Below, in pieces: positions 14,444-24,921 of a stretch of DNA of 64,000 nucleotides (its first letter is position 1; the number at the start of each line of letters is the position of its first letter). A program made the position numbers and the translations under genes. Under the pieces are notes generated by a model. That model was not told the DNA's origin. It saw only the letters and a program-made list of their open reading frames with translations, and made no database searches. Source of the DNA: Salegentibacter sp. 24 (GTDB lineage Bacteria > Bacteroidota > Bacteroidia > Flavobacteriales > Flavobacteriaceae); the NCBI RefSeq assembly GCF_004362395.1, contig NZ_SNWE01000015.1, positions 43,413 to 107,412 on the forward strand. The letters are read 5' to 3'.

Positions 14444-16722
14444 GGCTTATTCCCCTTTAGATCCGAATCTTGTGTAGGCTTCGATTCTTTGGATTGGTAT
14501 AGTTCCTGGTATGCTTGTAACACCGTAAGATGAGAGATTAAATAAGCCAAGGAGCTCTCCGCCCCCTGATTTCTGTTAACCCCATAATTTTCCAGTCCAT
14601 CGCAACAACCCTTTGTATCAAAATCATAAAGGCTCATTCGTAAATCGTTTTCGCCTAAAAACCACATAAATGACAGGAATAATTTATTTAAAAACTCTTT
14701 ATCTTTGGTAACTAAATATCCCTGGTAATACAATAAAACCATAGCCAGAGCATCTACCGGTTGCTGGGCGAACAGGGATCTTTCTTTTCCTTTTACATAC
14801 CAGTTTTTATTACCTATTATTGAAAGATATCCATTCTTGAAAGTTTGCTGGGTAAGGAAATTCATGGTTTTTATGCCGACCGATTGAATAGCGTCATCAT
14901 TTAAAACCTGAGCGGCGTGCAGCAAGGATAAGGGTAGAATGGCATTATCATAGGCCAATAAATTCTCAAACCAGGGCCATTCTTTAGAACTATTCTTTTC
15001 AAACTGCAAAATCAATTTTGAACATAGGCCCTTTAAACGAATGATCATATCCTCATCGGAGGGATTGCTTTTTAAATAATAGCATATCCCGATGATCGTA
15101 TTGGCAATACTTCTAATAGATTTTAGCTTGTCAAAAATTGGAACAGCGTTGAAAAACACCAGTTTCCCATTTTGATAATAGGCGTCATTAGGCGCATTCC
15201 CCATTAAATAACCCAGGGCCCAGATGGTCCTTCCAAAGGAATCTTCAGAACCCATTTTATCCAGAAAATTACGATTAAAGCTTAGAAAATTTCTAAAGCT
15301 ACCATCTTCATTTTGCATATAATGAATATAACTAAGGTATATGGGCATTAACCTCAATGCTAATGGATTTTTTTTCTGATTAAATGTCATCAATGACATC
15401 AGTAAGGCTCGAGCGTTATCGTCCAGACAATAACCTTCCTTAAGATTAGGTATTCCGAATTTAGCATGTTGGATTATGCCCGTATCATCGGTTAATCTTT
15501 TGATATGTGCGAGTGAAAATGGCGGAAGAATTAAAGGATCTATGATTGTTCCTTCTTTCTTTGAGATTTCTTTTTTTGGCGATTTTAGAATAGTGGTAGC
15601 AAGGTGCAAATATTTTTCCCCTATTTTGGGCCACTTAATTTCTTTCCCGTACCTATAGGCCTTCTCTTGGATCGCATGGAGTTTCTCCGGCTTATCCAGT
15701 AATGTATTAAGTGTAGAGGCAAGATCATCCGGATCATTAAAATTAAAAAGACAGCCCTTTCCATCCTGAAGTAATTCGGCTGCATGCCAATAGGGTGTGG
15801 AAACCACGGCGCAACCTGATCCCATAGCATACGAAAGAGTTCCACTGGTGATTTGGGCTTCATTGAGATAAGGGGTGATGTAAATATCACAGGCAGAGAG
15901 ATATCGAAACAATTCCGTTTCATCAATAAATTCATTCAACAAAATTATATGATCCTGAAGCTTTAAATTTTTTATCAGTAACTGAAGATAGTTCCGGTAT
16001 TCCTCGCCTGAATTCCGCAAGACGTTTGGGTGAGTCTTTCCCAGAACCATATATAACACTTCCGGGTGAGATTTTATAATTTGAGGTAAAGCTTTTATAA
16101 CTGTTTCAATACCCTTATTTCTTCCAATAAAACCGAAAGTCATTAATACTTTTTTCTTTTTCAGTTTTAATTCCTTTTTGGACTGCTTCTTATCAAACTC
16201 AATATTGGGCACCCCATGTTCTATAAAAGCAATTTTATCCTTGGGAACATCGTAAATGGAGGTTAAAAAACTAATGGCCATTTGGCTCATCACAACAACT
16301 TTATCAGCCATTTTGCAGATCTCCTTTAAAATAGCCTTTTCCGTATAAGAAGGAACTTCCAGAATTGTATGAAGAGTTACGATAATAGGTATTTTAACGT
16401 GGTGTAATAGAGGTAGGATATAAACCCCTCCATTACCACCAAAAATTCCAAATTCATGTTCAAGGATGCAGACATCAACCCCGTTGGAATTTATAAAGTT
16501 TGCCGCTTTTAAATAATCGGTTTGTTGCTCCTGACCAATAGTTAATTTTACTTCCGGTGGATAAACATGGGTTTCATCATAGTCATTAATGGCAATTACA
16601 AGGCGCTTATGATTTTTTTCCCCATGATGTTCTTTTAATGTCATAGCAAGGGCCAGGTTTTGAGTAAAGGTCCCAATTCCGCATTCCCGTGGTGGATATG
16701 TTCCTATAAATGCAATTTTCAT
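14440..16722 (-). CDS. GT4 glycosyltransferase fused to an alpha-toroid domain
   Basis: 760 residues. Residues 1-375 form a GT-B transferase (GTYPPRECGIGTFTQNLA at the start, VLMTFGFIGRNKGIETVIKA near 190). The donor motif is unusual: NEAQITSGTLSYAMGSGCAVV, in which the second Glu of E-x7-E is not conserved. Residues about 400-745 look like an all-helical (alpha/alpha) toroid with repeated helix pairs (YCLDDNARALLMSL, FGRTIWALGYLMGN, WPWFENLLAYDNAILPLSL, LAQQPVDALAMVLLYYQGY style motifs), as in many glycosidases or glycan-binding folds. The fusion suggests synthesis and processing of one glycan in one chain. The reaction is unknown. Confidence 0.8.
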   Translation of the reverse strand: MKIAFIGTYPPRECGIGTFTQNLALAMTLKEHHGEKNHKRLVIAINDYDETHVYPPEVKLTIGQEQQTDYLKAANFINSNGVDVCILEHEFGIFGGNGGVYILPLLHHVKIPIIVTLHTILEVPSYTEKAILKEICKMADKVVVMSQMAISFLTSIYDVPKDKIAFIEHGVPNIEFDKKQSKKELKLKKKKVLMTFGFIGRNKGIETVIKALPQIIKSHPEVLYMVLGKTHPNVLRNSGEEYRNYLQLLIKNLKLQDHIILLNEFIDETELFRYLSACDIYITPYLNEAQITSGTLSYAMGSGCAVVSTPYWHAAELLQDGKGCLFNFNDPDDLASTLNTLLDKPEKLHAIQEKAYRYGKEIKWPKIGEKYLHLATTILKSPKKEISKKEGTIIDPLILPPFSLAHIKRLTDDTGIIQHAKFGIPNLKEGYCLDDNARALLMSLMTFNQKKNPLALRLMPIYLSYIHYMQNEDGSFRNFLSFNRNFLDKMGSEDSFGRTIWALGYLMGNAPNDAYYQNGKLVFFNAVPIFDKLKSIRSIANTIIGICYYLKSNPSDEDMIIRLKGLCSKLILQFEKNSSKEWPWFENLLAYDNAILPLSLLHAAQVLNDDAIQSVGIKTMNFLTQQTFKNGYLSIIGNKNWYVKGKERSLFAQQPVDALAMVLLYYQGYLVTKDKEFLNKLFLSFMWFLGENDLRMSLYDFDTKGCCDGLENYGVNRNQGAESSLAYLISHLTVLQAYQELYQSKESKPTQDSDLKGNKP

Positions 16723-16996
16723 TTTAAATGAATTTCTGATGGTTTATGTCGACATTTTGTCATTAATAGTCAACTAAATCGTCTTCTATGAATGTTACGA
16801 TTAATTGTTCTGAATAAAATTTGAGGCAATTTTACCCGGTTCTTTTTATTCCAAGTAGGAATGCATATTTCTACCTAAAAAACCAGGATTAGGAAATCAA
16901 ATCGGAAGCGTCTTTAAAGATAAGTTTATTTCTCTTAAGCTTTGAAATTACAGCTGTTAACTTTTACCAAAAATTAGATCATTTAGAATAAAAAAA

Positions 16997-18187
16997 TTAA
17001 CTATTCCCCCTAAATGAAGCTTCTCTTATCTCGTCAAAAAAAAGGGTTCTTTTCTCCTCAACACATTTCACGGCGTAAAGATAAATTGCGGCACTCCAGG
17101 TTTGCCAATCCTGCCCCATGGGCTGGCCGGTTTGTGATTTAAACCATTCATTAAATCCGAACTCCAGGTCTTTTGTTTTGGGAGCTTTTATAAGTTTAGT
17201 TAGCTCCAAAAGTTTTATTTCAGCTAATTCATACTTTTCTGCAGCAACAAGAGATGCTACATAAAGTCCACATATAAAAGGCCATACCCCTCCATTATGG
17301 TAGTTCCCCGGTAAATTGTAATCGGCATAGCGCTTATGCCAATCCGGATCCTCTGGATTGATAAACGGATAAAAGTTTGGCGGTAAATCAACAGCAAGTA
17401 TTCCTCGGGCTTTCATTTTTGTACATTCATTCTCCACCCACTCAATAATGGCATCTGCTGTTTTAGAAGAGGCCATTCCTGAAAGAATTGCAAGACTATT
17501 TCCAAGCAAATCGAATCTTTCACTTTTAAAATTCTTATAAGTCCAAAAAGCATAATAAGGTTTATCTCTTGTGACCAGATCCTCTTGTAACGGGCGATCC
17601 TTGGTATCCCTGATAAGGATAAATTCCTCCATTTCCTGATGCATTTGCCTGGCACGCTTATGGAAACCCATTAATTGTAAATAACTATATACCAGTGTAT
17701 TTACATAAAGCCCGTAACCAAGTACCCATTGTTCATCCCGCCAATCGCTGGTAGGTTGTTGGGCGACGAGACAGCGATCCTTGGGACTCTGATATTCCAT
17801 CCACAGTAAAGATTTTTTGACAGCCTTATCTAGAAAGTCAGGTTCTTTTACAGTTTTTCTAAAAATTTCCGTGGCCAGTAAAAATAGAGGTGTTGTATCA
17901 CTTGCCCCCCTATTTTCACTATCATGAACCAATGAAGGAATATGCCCTTTTTCAGTCTGAGTTTTAGCCAGGGTGTCTAAAACTTGACGGATACTGGTTA
18001 AAAGTTCGGCATTGCCTGAAACTACGATCCCCAGTACAGAAAACATTAAATCTCGGGTATAAGGCTCTGGATATCCCCACCCAGCTGTACGAGGTAAACC
18101 TTGAAAGGGACCTTTCGAATTATGCAGAAGAACAGCAATAGCTGCCTGCTTTGCCAAACCAATTGCTAATAAATTATCTGATGTCAT
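16997..18187 (-). CDS. Alpha-toroid glycosidase-like protein (amylo-alpha-1,6-glucosidase/GH100-like)
   Basis: 396 residues built of helix pairs typical of (alpha/alpha)6 enzymes. Recognisable stretches are WGYPEPYTRDLMFSVLGIV near the start, TSDWRDEQWVLGYGLYVNTL in the middle (the paired acidic residues resemble those of invertase or debranching-type enzymes) and NYHNGGVWPFICGLYVASLV near 300. No signal peptide, so it should act in the cytoplasm. It is separated by 9 bases from the next gene upstream and by 274 bases from the GT4-toroid gene downstream. Exact specificity is not predictable; hydrolase or glycan-binding roles are both possible. Confidence 0.7.
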   Translation of the reverse strand: MTSDNLLAIGLAKQAAIAVLLHNSKGPFQGLPRTAGWGYPEPYTRDLMFSVLGIVVSGNAELLTSIRQVLDTLAKTQTEKGHIPSLVHDSENRGASDTTPLFLLATEIFRKTVKEPDFLDKAVKKSLLWMEYQSPKDRCLVAQQPTSDWRDEQWVLGYGLYVNTLVYSYLQLMGFHKRARQMHQEMEEFILIRDTKDRPLQEDLVTRDKPYYAFWTYKNFKSERFDLLGNSLAILSGMASSKTADAIIEWVENECTKMKARGILAVDLPPNFYPFINPEDPDWHKRYADYNLPGNYHNGGVWPFICGLYVASLVAAEKYELAEIKLLELTKLIKAPKTKDLEFGFNEWFKSQTGQPMGQDWQTWSAAIYLYAVKCVEEKRTLFFDEIREASFRGNS

Positions 18188-18196
18188 TATTTTTTT

Positions 18197-19339
18197 TTAA
18201 ACCAACCCCAATTTATCCTCCAGAATTTGTAAAAACCTTCTGGCAACTACTCTGTAATCAAAGTTTTCAATCACCCGTGCTCTAGCGTTTTGACCCATCT
18301 TTTCCCGAAGGGTCTTATCCTGCATTAAACTTAATAGGTGCTTTGCTATATCCTGAACATCTGCACGATAATCTACCGTACGCGGGGTATCAAATACTAT
18401 TTTATGGTTGCTCTCAAATCCAGATTCTTCGCCCAGAATAACTTCCTTGGTTACAATCTTTTGAGCCACCCCAGCAAGTAAGGCTGTTTCATTATGCACC
18501 AGCGTATCCAACATTCCCATGGCACTAATGCCGATTACCGGTTTACCACATGCACCAGCCTCAATCTGGGGCATCCCAAAGCCTTCAAGCCGTGAAGGAG
18601 CTGCATAAATATCACAAGCACCTATTAAATAAGGAATAAAGTTTCTGGAAATGGTATTGGTTGCATAGATGATTTTTTCATCCAGACCAAGCTTACGTGC
18701 CAGTTCTCGATCCAATAAATTTTGCGCTTTTGTTCTGGGTTGCGGCCAGACTTTACATATGTATTTCCAATTTGGGGAATTCTCATCTATTATAGCTAGA
18801 GCCTCCATTACTTCTCTGGCCCCTTTGGAAGCCGCATCACCCCCAATGGTTAGAATCATTAATTGATCTTTTGAAATACCCAGGGCCTCCCGAACTGCAA
18901 TTATTTTGGGATCATTCTTTTCAAAAGGAATAAATGCATCAGTATTGCAACCCACAGGCAATACTTCAATATTATCTGGGTTTATGCCATCTCGCACATA
19001 CATTTCCTTTACCCAATTGGAGGTGACCAAAATAAGAGGTAATTCGTTCAAAACCTTTTGATAATTGGCAATGTATCCATCGGCCACCAACCAGGGCACT
19101 GGCAAAACCCCTTGTGTTTGGGGGTGAAGAATCAAATCTGGAGTATGTCCCCAGTAGCCTACTCCCACGACAACATCAGGCTTGAACCAGCGGTAATACC
19201 ATTCTTTTTCCTGGGCTGATTCAAAATGTACAGCCTGGGCATTTACCCCGAGCTCTAATAATCCTTTGTATAGCAAATCTCCTTGTGTAGCCAGGCCTCC
19301 GGGAGATGGAGGATAATCATAAAGCATTAATATTTTCAT
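18197..19339 (-). CDS. Glycosyltransferase family 4
   Basis: 380 residues with a GT-B fold: MLYDYPPSPGGLATQG at the N-terminus, VLPVGCNTDAFIPF between domains, MILTIGGDAASKGAREVMEA at the donor domain and the E-x7-E motif in SRLEGFGMPQIEAGACGKPV. A cytoplasmic retaining glycosyltransferase is likely. It lies in a tight minus-strand run with the PIG-L deacetylase (11-base gap) and the toroid protein (9-base gap), which suggests a single transcript starting upstream of 20007. Confidence 0.85.
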   Translation of the reverse strand: MKILMLYDYPPSPGGLATQGDLLYKGLLELGVNAQAVHFESAQEKEWYYRWFKPDVVVGVGYWGHTPDLILHPQTQGVLPVPWLVADGYIANYQKVLNELPLILVTSNWVKEMYVRDGINPDNIEVLPVGCNTDAFIPFEKNDPKIIAVREALGISKDQLMILTIGGDAASKGAREVMEALAIIDENSPNWKYICKVWPQPRTKAQNLLDRELARKLGLDEKIIYATNTISRNFIPYLIGACDIYAAPSRLEGFGMPQIEAGACGKPVIGISAMGMLDTLVHNETALLAGVAQKIVTKEVILGEESGFESNHKIVFDTPRTVDYRADVQDIAKHLLSLMQDKTLREKMGQNARARVIENFDYRVVARRFLQILEDKLGLV

Positions 19340-19350
19340 CTTATTATCCT

Positions 19351-20007
19351 TTAGTTTGCTGTTAATTTACCACCTTGTTGCAACCATTGATATACTTCTT
19401 GTGGATTATTAAATTTCCAGAAAGCCTCAATCCTAGGAGTGGTTGTAGCTTCAAAACCCTCTGGAGGGAATCCATAGGTCTGAGTGATGAGGGTGTATTT
19501 TTGCTTCCAGATTTTTTCAGATAAAGGAAATTGCCAGGCCATTTTTTCTGCCCTGGGTAAATATTCTTTATTCCCGTCTTCATAGGCAAAAGTCCAAAGT
19601 TCATTTGCCGAAATTTTATGCTGATACCATGACTCGATTACGGCCCGGCTAACTTCCTCGTGTCTTCGATGTCGGGTATATTCTCCAGAAGGATTATGGG
19701 TTATTACTAAATCAAAAGGCTCATCTGGTAATAAATCCAGCAGCACATCTTTCACTATTTTATTTTTCAAAGGAGTTTGAGCCGGCCCATCGTCTAAATC
19801 TCCCATGATACCTTTAGCCTTTAAAATTTTAAGGCACTGGTAAAACTTCGGAGCTCTTTCCGCATCCTTTCCCCTACAAAGAGAAACCACAAACCAGTTA
19901 CATTCGGGATGTGTCAGGATCATACCCCCACACCATAGTGTTTCATCATCCGGATGCGCTATGATAACGATGGCATTTTTTGCGATAAAATTATTCTCAG
20001 TCCCCAC
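19351..20007 (-). CDS. PIG-L family deacetylase
   Basis: 218 residues. The zinc motif AHPDDE is at residues 17-22 (IIAHPDDETLWCGGMI) and the later His cluster is TRHRRHEEV near 112, which together define the PIG-L/LmbE fold. Members remove acetyl groups from N-acetylglucosamine-type sugars in lipids, thiols and antibiotics. Its place as first gene of a glycosyltransferase run suggests it deacetylates an amino-sugar intermediate. GT4 plus PIG-L also recalls bacillithiol synthesis, but the rest of the cluster does not fit that route. It is transcribed divergently from katG. Confidence 0.85.
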   Translation of the reverse strand: MGTENNFIAKNAIVIIAHPDDETLWCGGMILTHPECNWFVVSLCRGKDAERAPKFYQCLKILKAKGIMGDLDDGPAQTPLKNKIVKDVLLDLLPDEPFDLVITHNPSGEYTRHRRHEEVSRAVIESWYQHKISANELWTFAYEDGNKEYLPRAEKMAWQFPLSEKIWKQKYTLITQTYGFPPEGFEATTTPRIEAFWKFNNPQEVYQWLQQGGKLTAN

Positions 20008-20191
20008 TTATATAGATGATTTATTATAATTTCTATCGATTTTGAAGCCATCTAAAGTTAGTTCTTTTTACCTTTATAATGGGCTGAAATAATTATACAA
20101 TTCACATTTTTAATAATTTACAATTCTTTAGTAGGATTTAATTATAGATTTTACCTAATGACAATAGGTTTTTAGTATGGAAAATGAAATT

Positions 20192-20210
20192 CTATAAGAA
20201 AAAATTATAG
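20192..20210. promoter_or_regulatory. Inverted repeat in the katG/PIG-L divergent promoter region
   Basis: CTATAA and TTATAG flank a 7-base A-rich spacer, 39 bases before the katG ATG. Peroxide regulators of the PerR type bind AT-rich palindromes of related look, but this is not a match to the consensus box. It could be an operator or chance in AT-rich DNA. Confidence 0.3.
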
Positions 20211-20227
20211 TATTTTTAGAGTATTAA

Positions 20228-22507
<2,280 letters not shown>

Positions 22508-22542
22508 GAAACGCTCCAAGCTTATAATTATCACTACTTAAA

Positions 22543-22579
22543 CACCCCGTAATTCTAAAGAATTATGGGGTTCTTTTTT
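22543..22579 (+). terminator. Rho-independent terminator of katG
   Basis: ACCCCGTAATTCT pairs with AGAATTATGGGGT and is followed by a run of T. Confidence 0.8.
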
Positions 22580-22599
22580 TCAAATCGACATTACAACTA

Positions 22600-23286
22600 T
22601 TAATTCAATTCGAATTTCTGTTTTGGTTGCCTAAGTAATTGTTCTAGGCCCAAAAGCCGCAAAACAAAAACCCCGATCAATATGGTGAGGGCAATTTTAA
22701 AATAGTACAATAGGGAAGTAATTCCGGAACTGGATTTATAATGAGCCATTAACTGCTGTCCCACTTCCGGCTGAATGCTGGCTATATTATGCAAATTGAG
22801 ATTCAAGGTCTTGAAATAATCGTTTGCATTTCTATTAATAAGATAGTTTGCGGTACTAAAATCTTTCTCTTTTAAATTTTGAAGGATGGTACTTTCCAAA
22901 AGTAAATATTCTTCATAGTTCCTTTTAAAGTCTGCGAAATATAATTCTTCGCGCTCTACAAGATAAGTTTTTCCGTATTCCAGAAGAATTTGATCGATTT
23001 GATTATTGTAGGTATTAATCTCTTCTATATTTAATTCAGCAATAAATTCACGATCATCACTTATATTTTCAAAAAGCATCCTTTTTTCGTGCAATAATTC
23101 AGAGAGCTCATACATTTGAGAAGCGGGCAATAAACGATCCTGATACAGGGAAGAAAAATCCTCATCAATGCTTTTCAAACTTCTTTTTTCAATAAACTCC
23201 GTAATCAGCAACAAAACAAAAAAAGCACTTAAAATTAAAATGAGACGTTTGCGCTTTTTAGGTTTAATGGAATAGAGATCATTCAT
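22600..23286 (-). CDS. Membrane protein with a four-helix-bundle sensor-like domain
   Basis: 228 residues from the ATG at 23286; an ATG 36 bases upstream adds an unlikely tail. A membrane helix near 15-32 (RLILILSAFFVLLLITEFI) is followed by about 150 mostly helical, charged residues and a second membrane helix near 195-220 (YYFKIALTILIGVFVLRLLG). This is the layout of the periplasmic four-helix-bundle ligand domain of chemoreceptors (4HB_MCP), but there is no methyl-accepting or kinase part. It may be a stand-alone sensor or stress protein. It is isolated between two terminators. Confidence 0.6.
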   Translation of the reverse strand: MNDLYSIKPKKRKRLILILSAFFVLLLITEFIEKRSLKSIDEDFSSLYQDRLLPASQMYELSELLHEKRMLFENISDDREFIAELNIEEINTYNNQIDQILLEYGKTYLVEREELYFADFKRNYEEYLLLESTILQNLKEKDFSTANYLINRNANDYFKTLNLNLHNIASIQPEVGQQLMAHYKSSSGITSLLYYFKIALTILIGVFVLRLLGLEQLLRQPKQKFELN

Positions 23287-23362
23287 TTCAGTTAAATTTA
23301 ACCATGCAAATATACTTATCAATTTAATGATTTTAACCGGAATATTTTAGAATAATGCATAT

Positions 23363-23406
23363 AAAAAAGGCCTTAATTGCAAATTTAACAATTAAGGCCT
23401 TTTTTA
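23363..23406. terminator. Bidirectional terminator
   Basis: AAAAAAGGCCTTAATTG pairs with CAATTAAGGCCTTTTTT around a 9-base loop, giving T-runs on both strands. It ends the minus-strand outer-membrane gene at 23423. Confidence 0.85.
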
Positions 23407-23422
23407 CTCTGAATAACTATTT

Positions 23423-24109
23423 CTAGAAATAACAACCTCCGCCTCTTCTGCGGCCGGTATTGGACTCACTATCCCCTATTTTGAAACTAAGACTAAGAAG
23501 GATTTGGTTTAACCTGGTATCGGTAAACTCTGCACGGTTCACTCCGTAATCTCCATTATTAATATCGATTGTCTGAGTTTCCGGCGAGGCCAAACTTCTA
23601 TCGTACCTAAGGTCGATCTCGAAACGGCCAAACCCGACCTTCACACCTGCTTGAGCAGCTAATGGTGTGTTTTGCGCAACAATGGTTTGATTTATAGGTT
23701 CTGTTCCCTGCAAGGTTGCCTTCATAACATTCTGATACGCGGGTCCGGCATAGACATCTATTGGCCCCCAAATATTATAGCCAATTAACAAGGGTATACT
23801 TAATTTTTCCACCGAATAAACTGAGTTTTGTACAGGAAATGCAAATTCGGTTTCCATGGAATTATAAATTACTTCGGGACGAACAAAGAATTTGCCGAAG
23901 TTCAGTTCAAAAAATATTCCTGCATGAAATCCAAACTTAGATTCTGCATTAAAGGTATCAGAATTAAAACCTTCTCCAGAACTCAGCCCTGTTAATTCAC
24001 CGCCCATAACGTAATTACCTCCACCTTTTATTCCAAAACTATATTCCTGAGCCTGAGCGAATGAAACACAGAAAATGCCAATAAAAATCAGTAGAAAATA
24101 TCTGTTCAT
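23423..24109 (-). CDS. Outer-membrane beta-barrel protein (porin/PorT-like)
   Basis: 228 residues with a signal peptide (MNRYFLLIFIGIFCVSFAQA). The mature part has alternating strands with aromatic ends, starting YSFGIKGGGNYVMGG and including GFHAGIFFELNFGKFFVRPE, AGVKVGFGRFEIDLRYDRSL and the final ILLSLSFKIG. This fits the small 8-stranded barrels common in Bacteroidota. The C-terminus ends in a Cys-containing tail (RRRGGGCYF), which is unusual. Role unknown; probably structural or transport in the outer membrane. Confidence 0.75.
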   Translation of the reverse strand: MNRYFLLIFIGIFCVSFAQAQEYSFGIKGGGNYVMGGELTGLSSGEGFNSDTFNAESKFGFHAGIFFELNFGKFFVRPEVIYNSMETEFAFPVQNSVYSVEKLSIPLLIGYNIWGPIDVYAGPAYQNVMKATLQGTEPINQTIVAQNTPLAAQAGVKVGFGRFEIDLRYDRSLASPETQTIDINNGDYGVNRAEFTDTRLNQILLSLSFKIGDSESNTGRRRGGGCYF

Positions 24110-24248
24110 AAAAAATAGATTTAGTAGGTCTGTTCTTTGCCGGTAAATATATCAATAATAAAAAATAATCATAGAGTTCCCGGTTTCTTTTTAACGCATA
24201 AAATTTCGATTCCGTATATCTATCGGGTGTAAAAAACCATTTAAATAA

Positions 24249-24280
24249 GAAAAGCGCCTCTAATTAGGAGACGCTTTTTA
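24249..24280 (-). terminator. Terminator of the hsp20 gene
   Basis: AAAAGCG-CTC and GGAG-CGCTTTTT arms flank TAATTA, with one mismatch. It lies 22 bases past the hsp20 stop; T-rich on both sides. Confidence 0.6.
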
Positions 24281-24301
24281 CTACTTTCTTAGAAATTTCA
24301 A

Positions 24302-24745
24302 TTACGAAATGTCTATTAATCGTTTAGCCTGAACTTTGGCTTCTTCGCGTTTGGGTAACAAAATTTCCAAAACTCCGTTGTTGTAAGCAGCAGATATTTT
24401 TTCGCTATCAACTGAATCAGGTAGGCTGAAAGCCCTCTTAAAAGTACTGTAGCTAAATTCTTTCCTGGTGTACCTTCCGTTTTTCTCCGTGGTTTCCTTT
24501 TCCGATTTGTCTTCAGAGGAAATGGTTAATACATCATTATCCAGCTCAATGTTAAAATCCTCTTTGGTTTTACCGGGAGCAGCAACTTCTACACTGAAAT
24601 TATCTTCGGTCTCCTGAATGTTTACCGCCGGAATACTGGTTCCAATGCTGTTTACGTTAGTGGTTCCTCCTAACCAATCAGTTTTAAACATATCGTCGAA
24701 AACCGTTGGCAGCCAATTGGCCTCATTTCTTTTAATTAAACTCAT
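24302..24745 (-). CDS. Small heat-shock protein, Hsp20 family
   Basis: 147 residues, usual length. The alpha-crystallin domain spans about 40-140, with AVNIQETEDNFSVEVAAPG, the DNDVLTISSE strand, the AFSLPDSVDSEKISAAYNNG stretch and the conserved A-x-x-x-N-G-V-L motif (AAYNNGVLEILLPK). These ATP-independent chaperones bind unfolding proteins in the cytoplasm. A striking inverted repeat lies upstream of the start (24762-24788), a likely control site. Single-gene transcript with its own terminator. Confidence 0.95.
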   Translation of the reverse strand: MSLIKRNEANWLPTVFDDMFKTDWLGGTTNVNSIGTSIPAVNIQETEDNFSVEVAAPGKTKEDFNIELDNDVLTISSEDKSEKETTEKNGRYTRKEFSYSTFKRAFSLPDSVDSEKISAAYNNGVLEILLPKREEAKVQAKRLIDIS

Positions 24746-24761
24746 GACATTTATTTTTTAT

Positions 24762-24788
24762 GGTTATACTTTTATGTTTTGTATAACC
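24762..24788. promoter_or_regulatory. Perfect inverted repeat upstream of hsp20, candidate operator
   Basis: GGTTATAC and GTATAACC flank an 11-base T-rich spacer, 17 bases upstream of the hsp20 ATG on the minus strand. It does not match the CIRCE heat-shock element. It could bind a repressor, or form a hairpin in the 5' leader that melts on heating. Confidence 0.5.
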
Positions 24789-24921
24789 AATAGCAATTTA
24801 AATTCCAATTCAATTTTTATGCCTTTTTGGCATTTTTATTCAGAAGTTTCACGCCATTTTGTCAATTAAATTAAATAAGGTAGATTTAATGGGATTTCAG
24901 TAACTTTCCAGTAAAAATTAA

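Noticed and set aside
13421..20007. Bacillithiol synthesis (GT4 plus PIG-L)
   Set aside because: The pairing resembles BshA/BshB, but no BshC-like cysteine ligase is present and the run contains three GT4s, toroid proteins and a GH130, which that pathway does not use.
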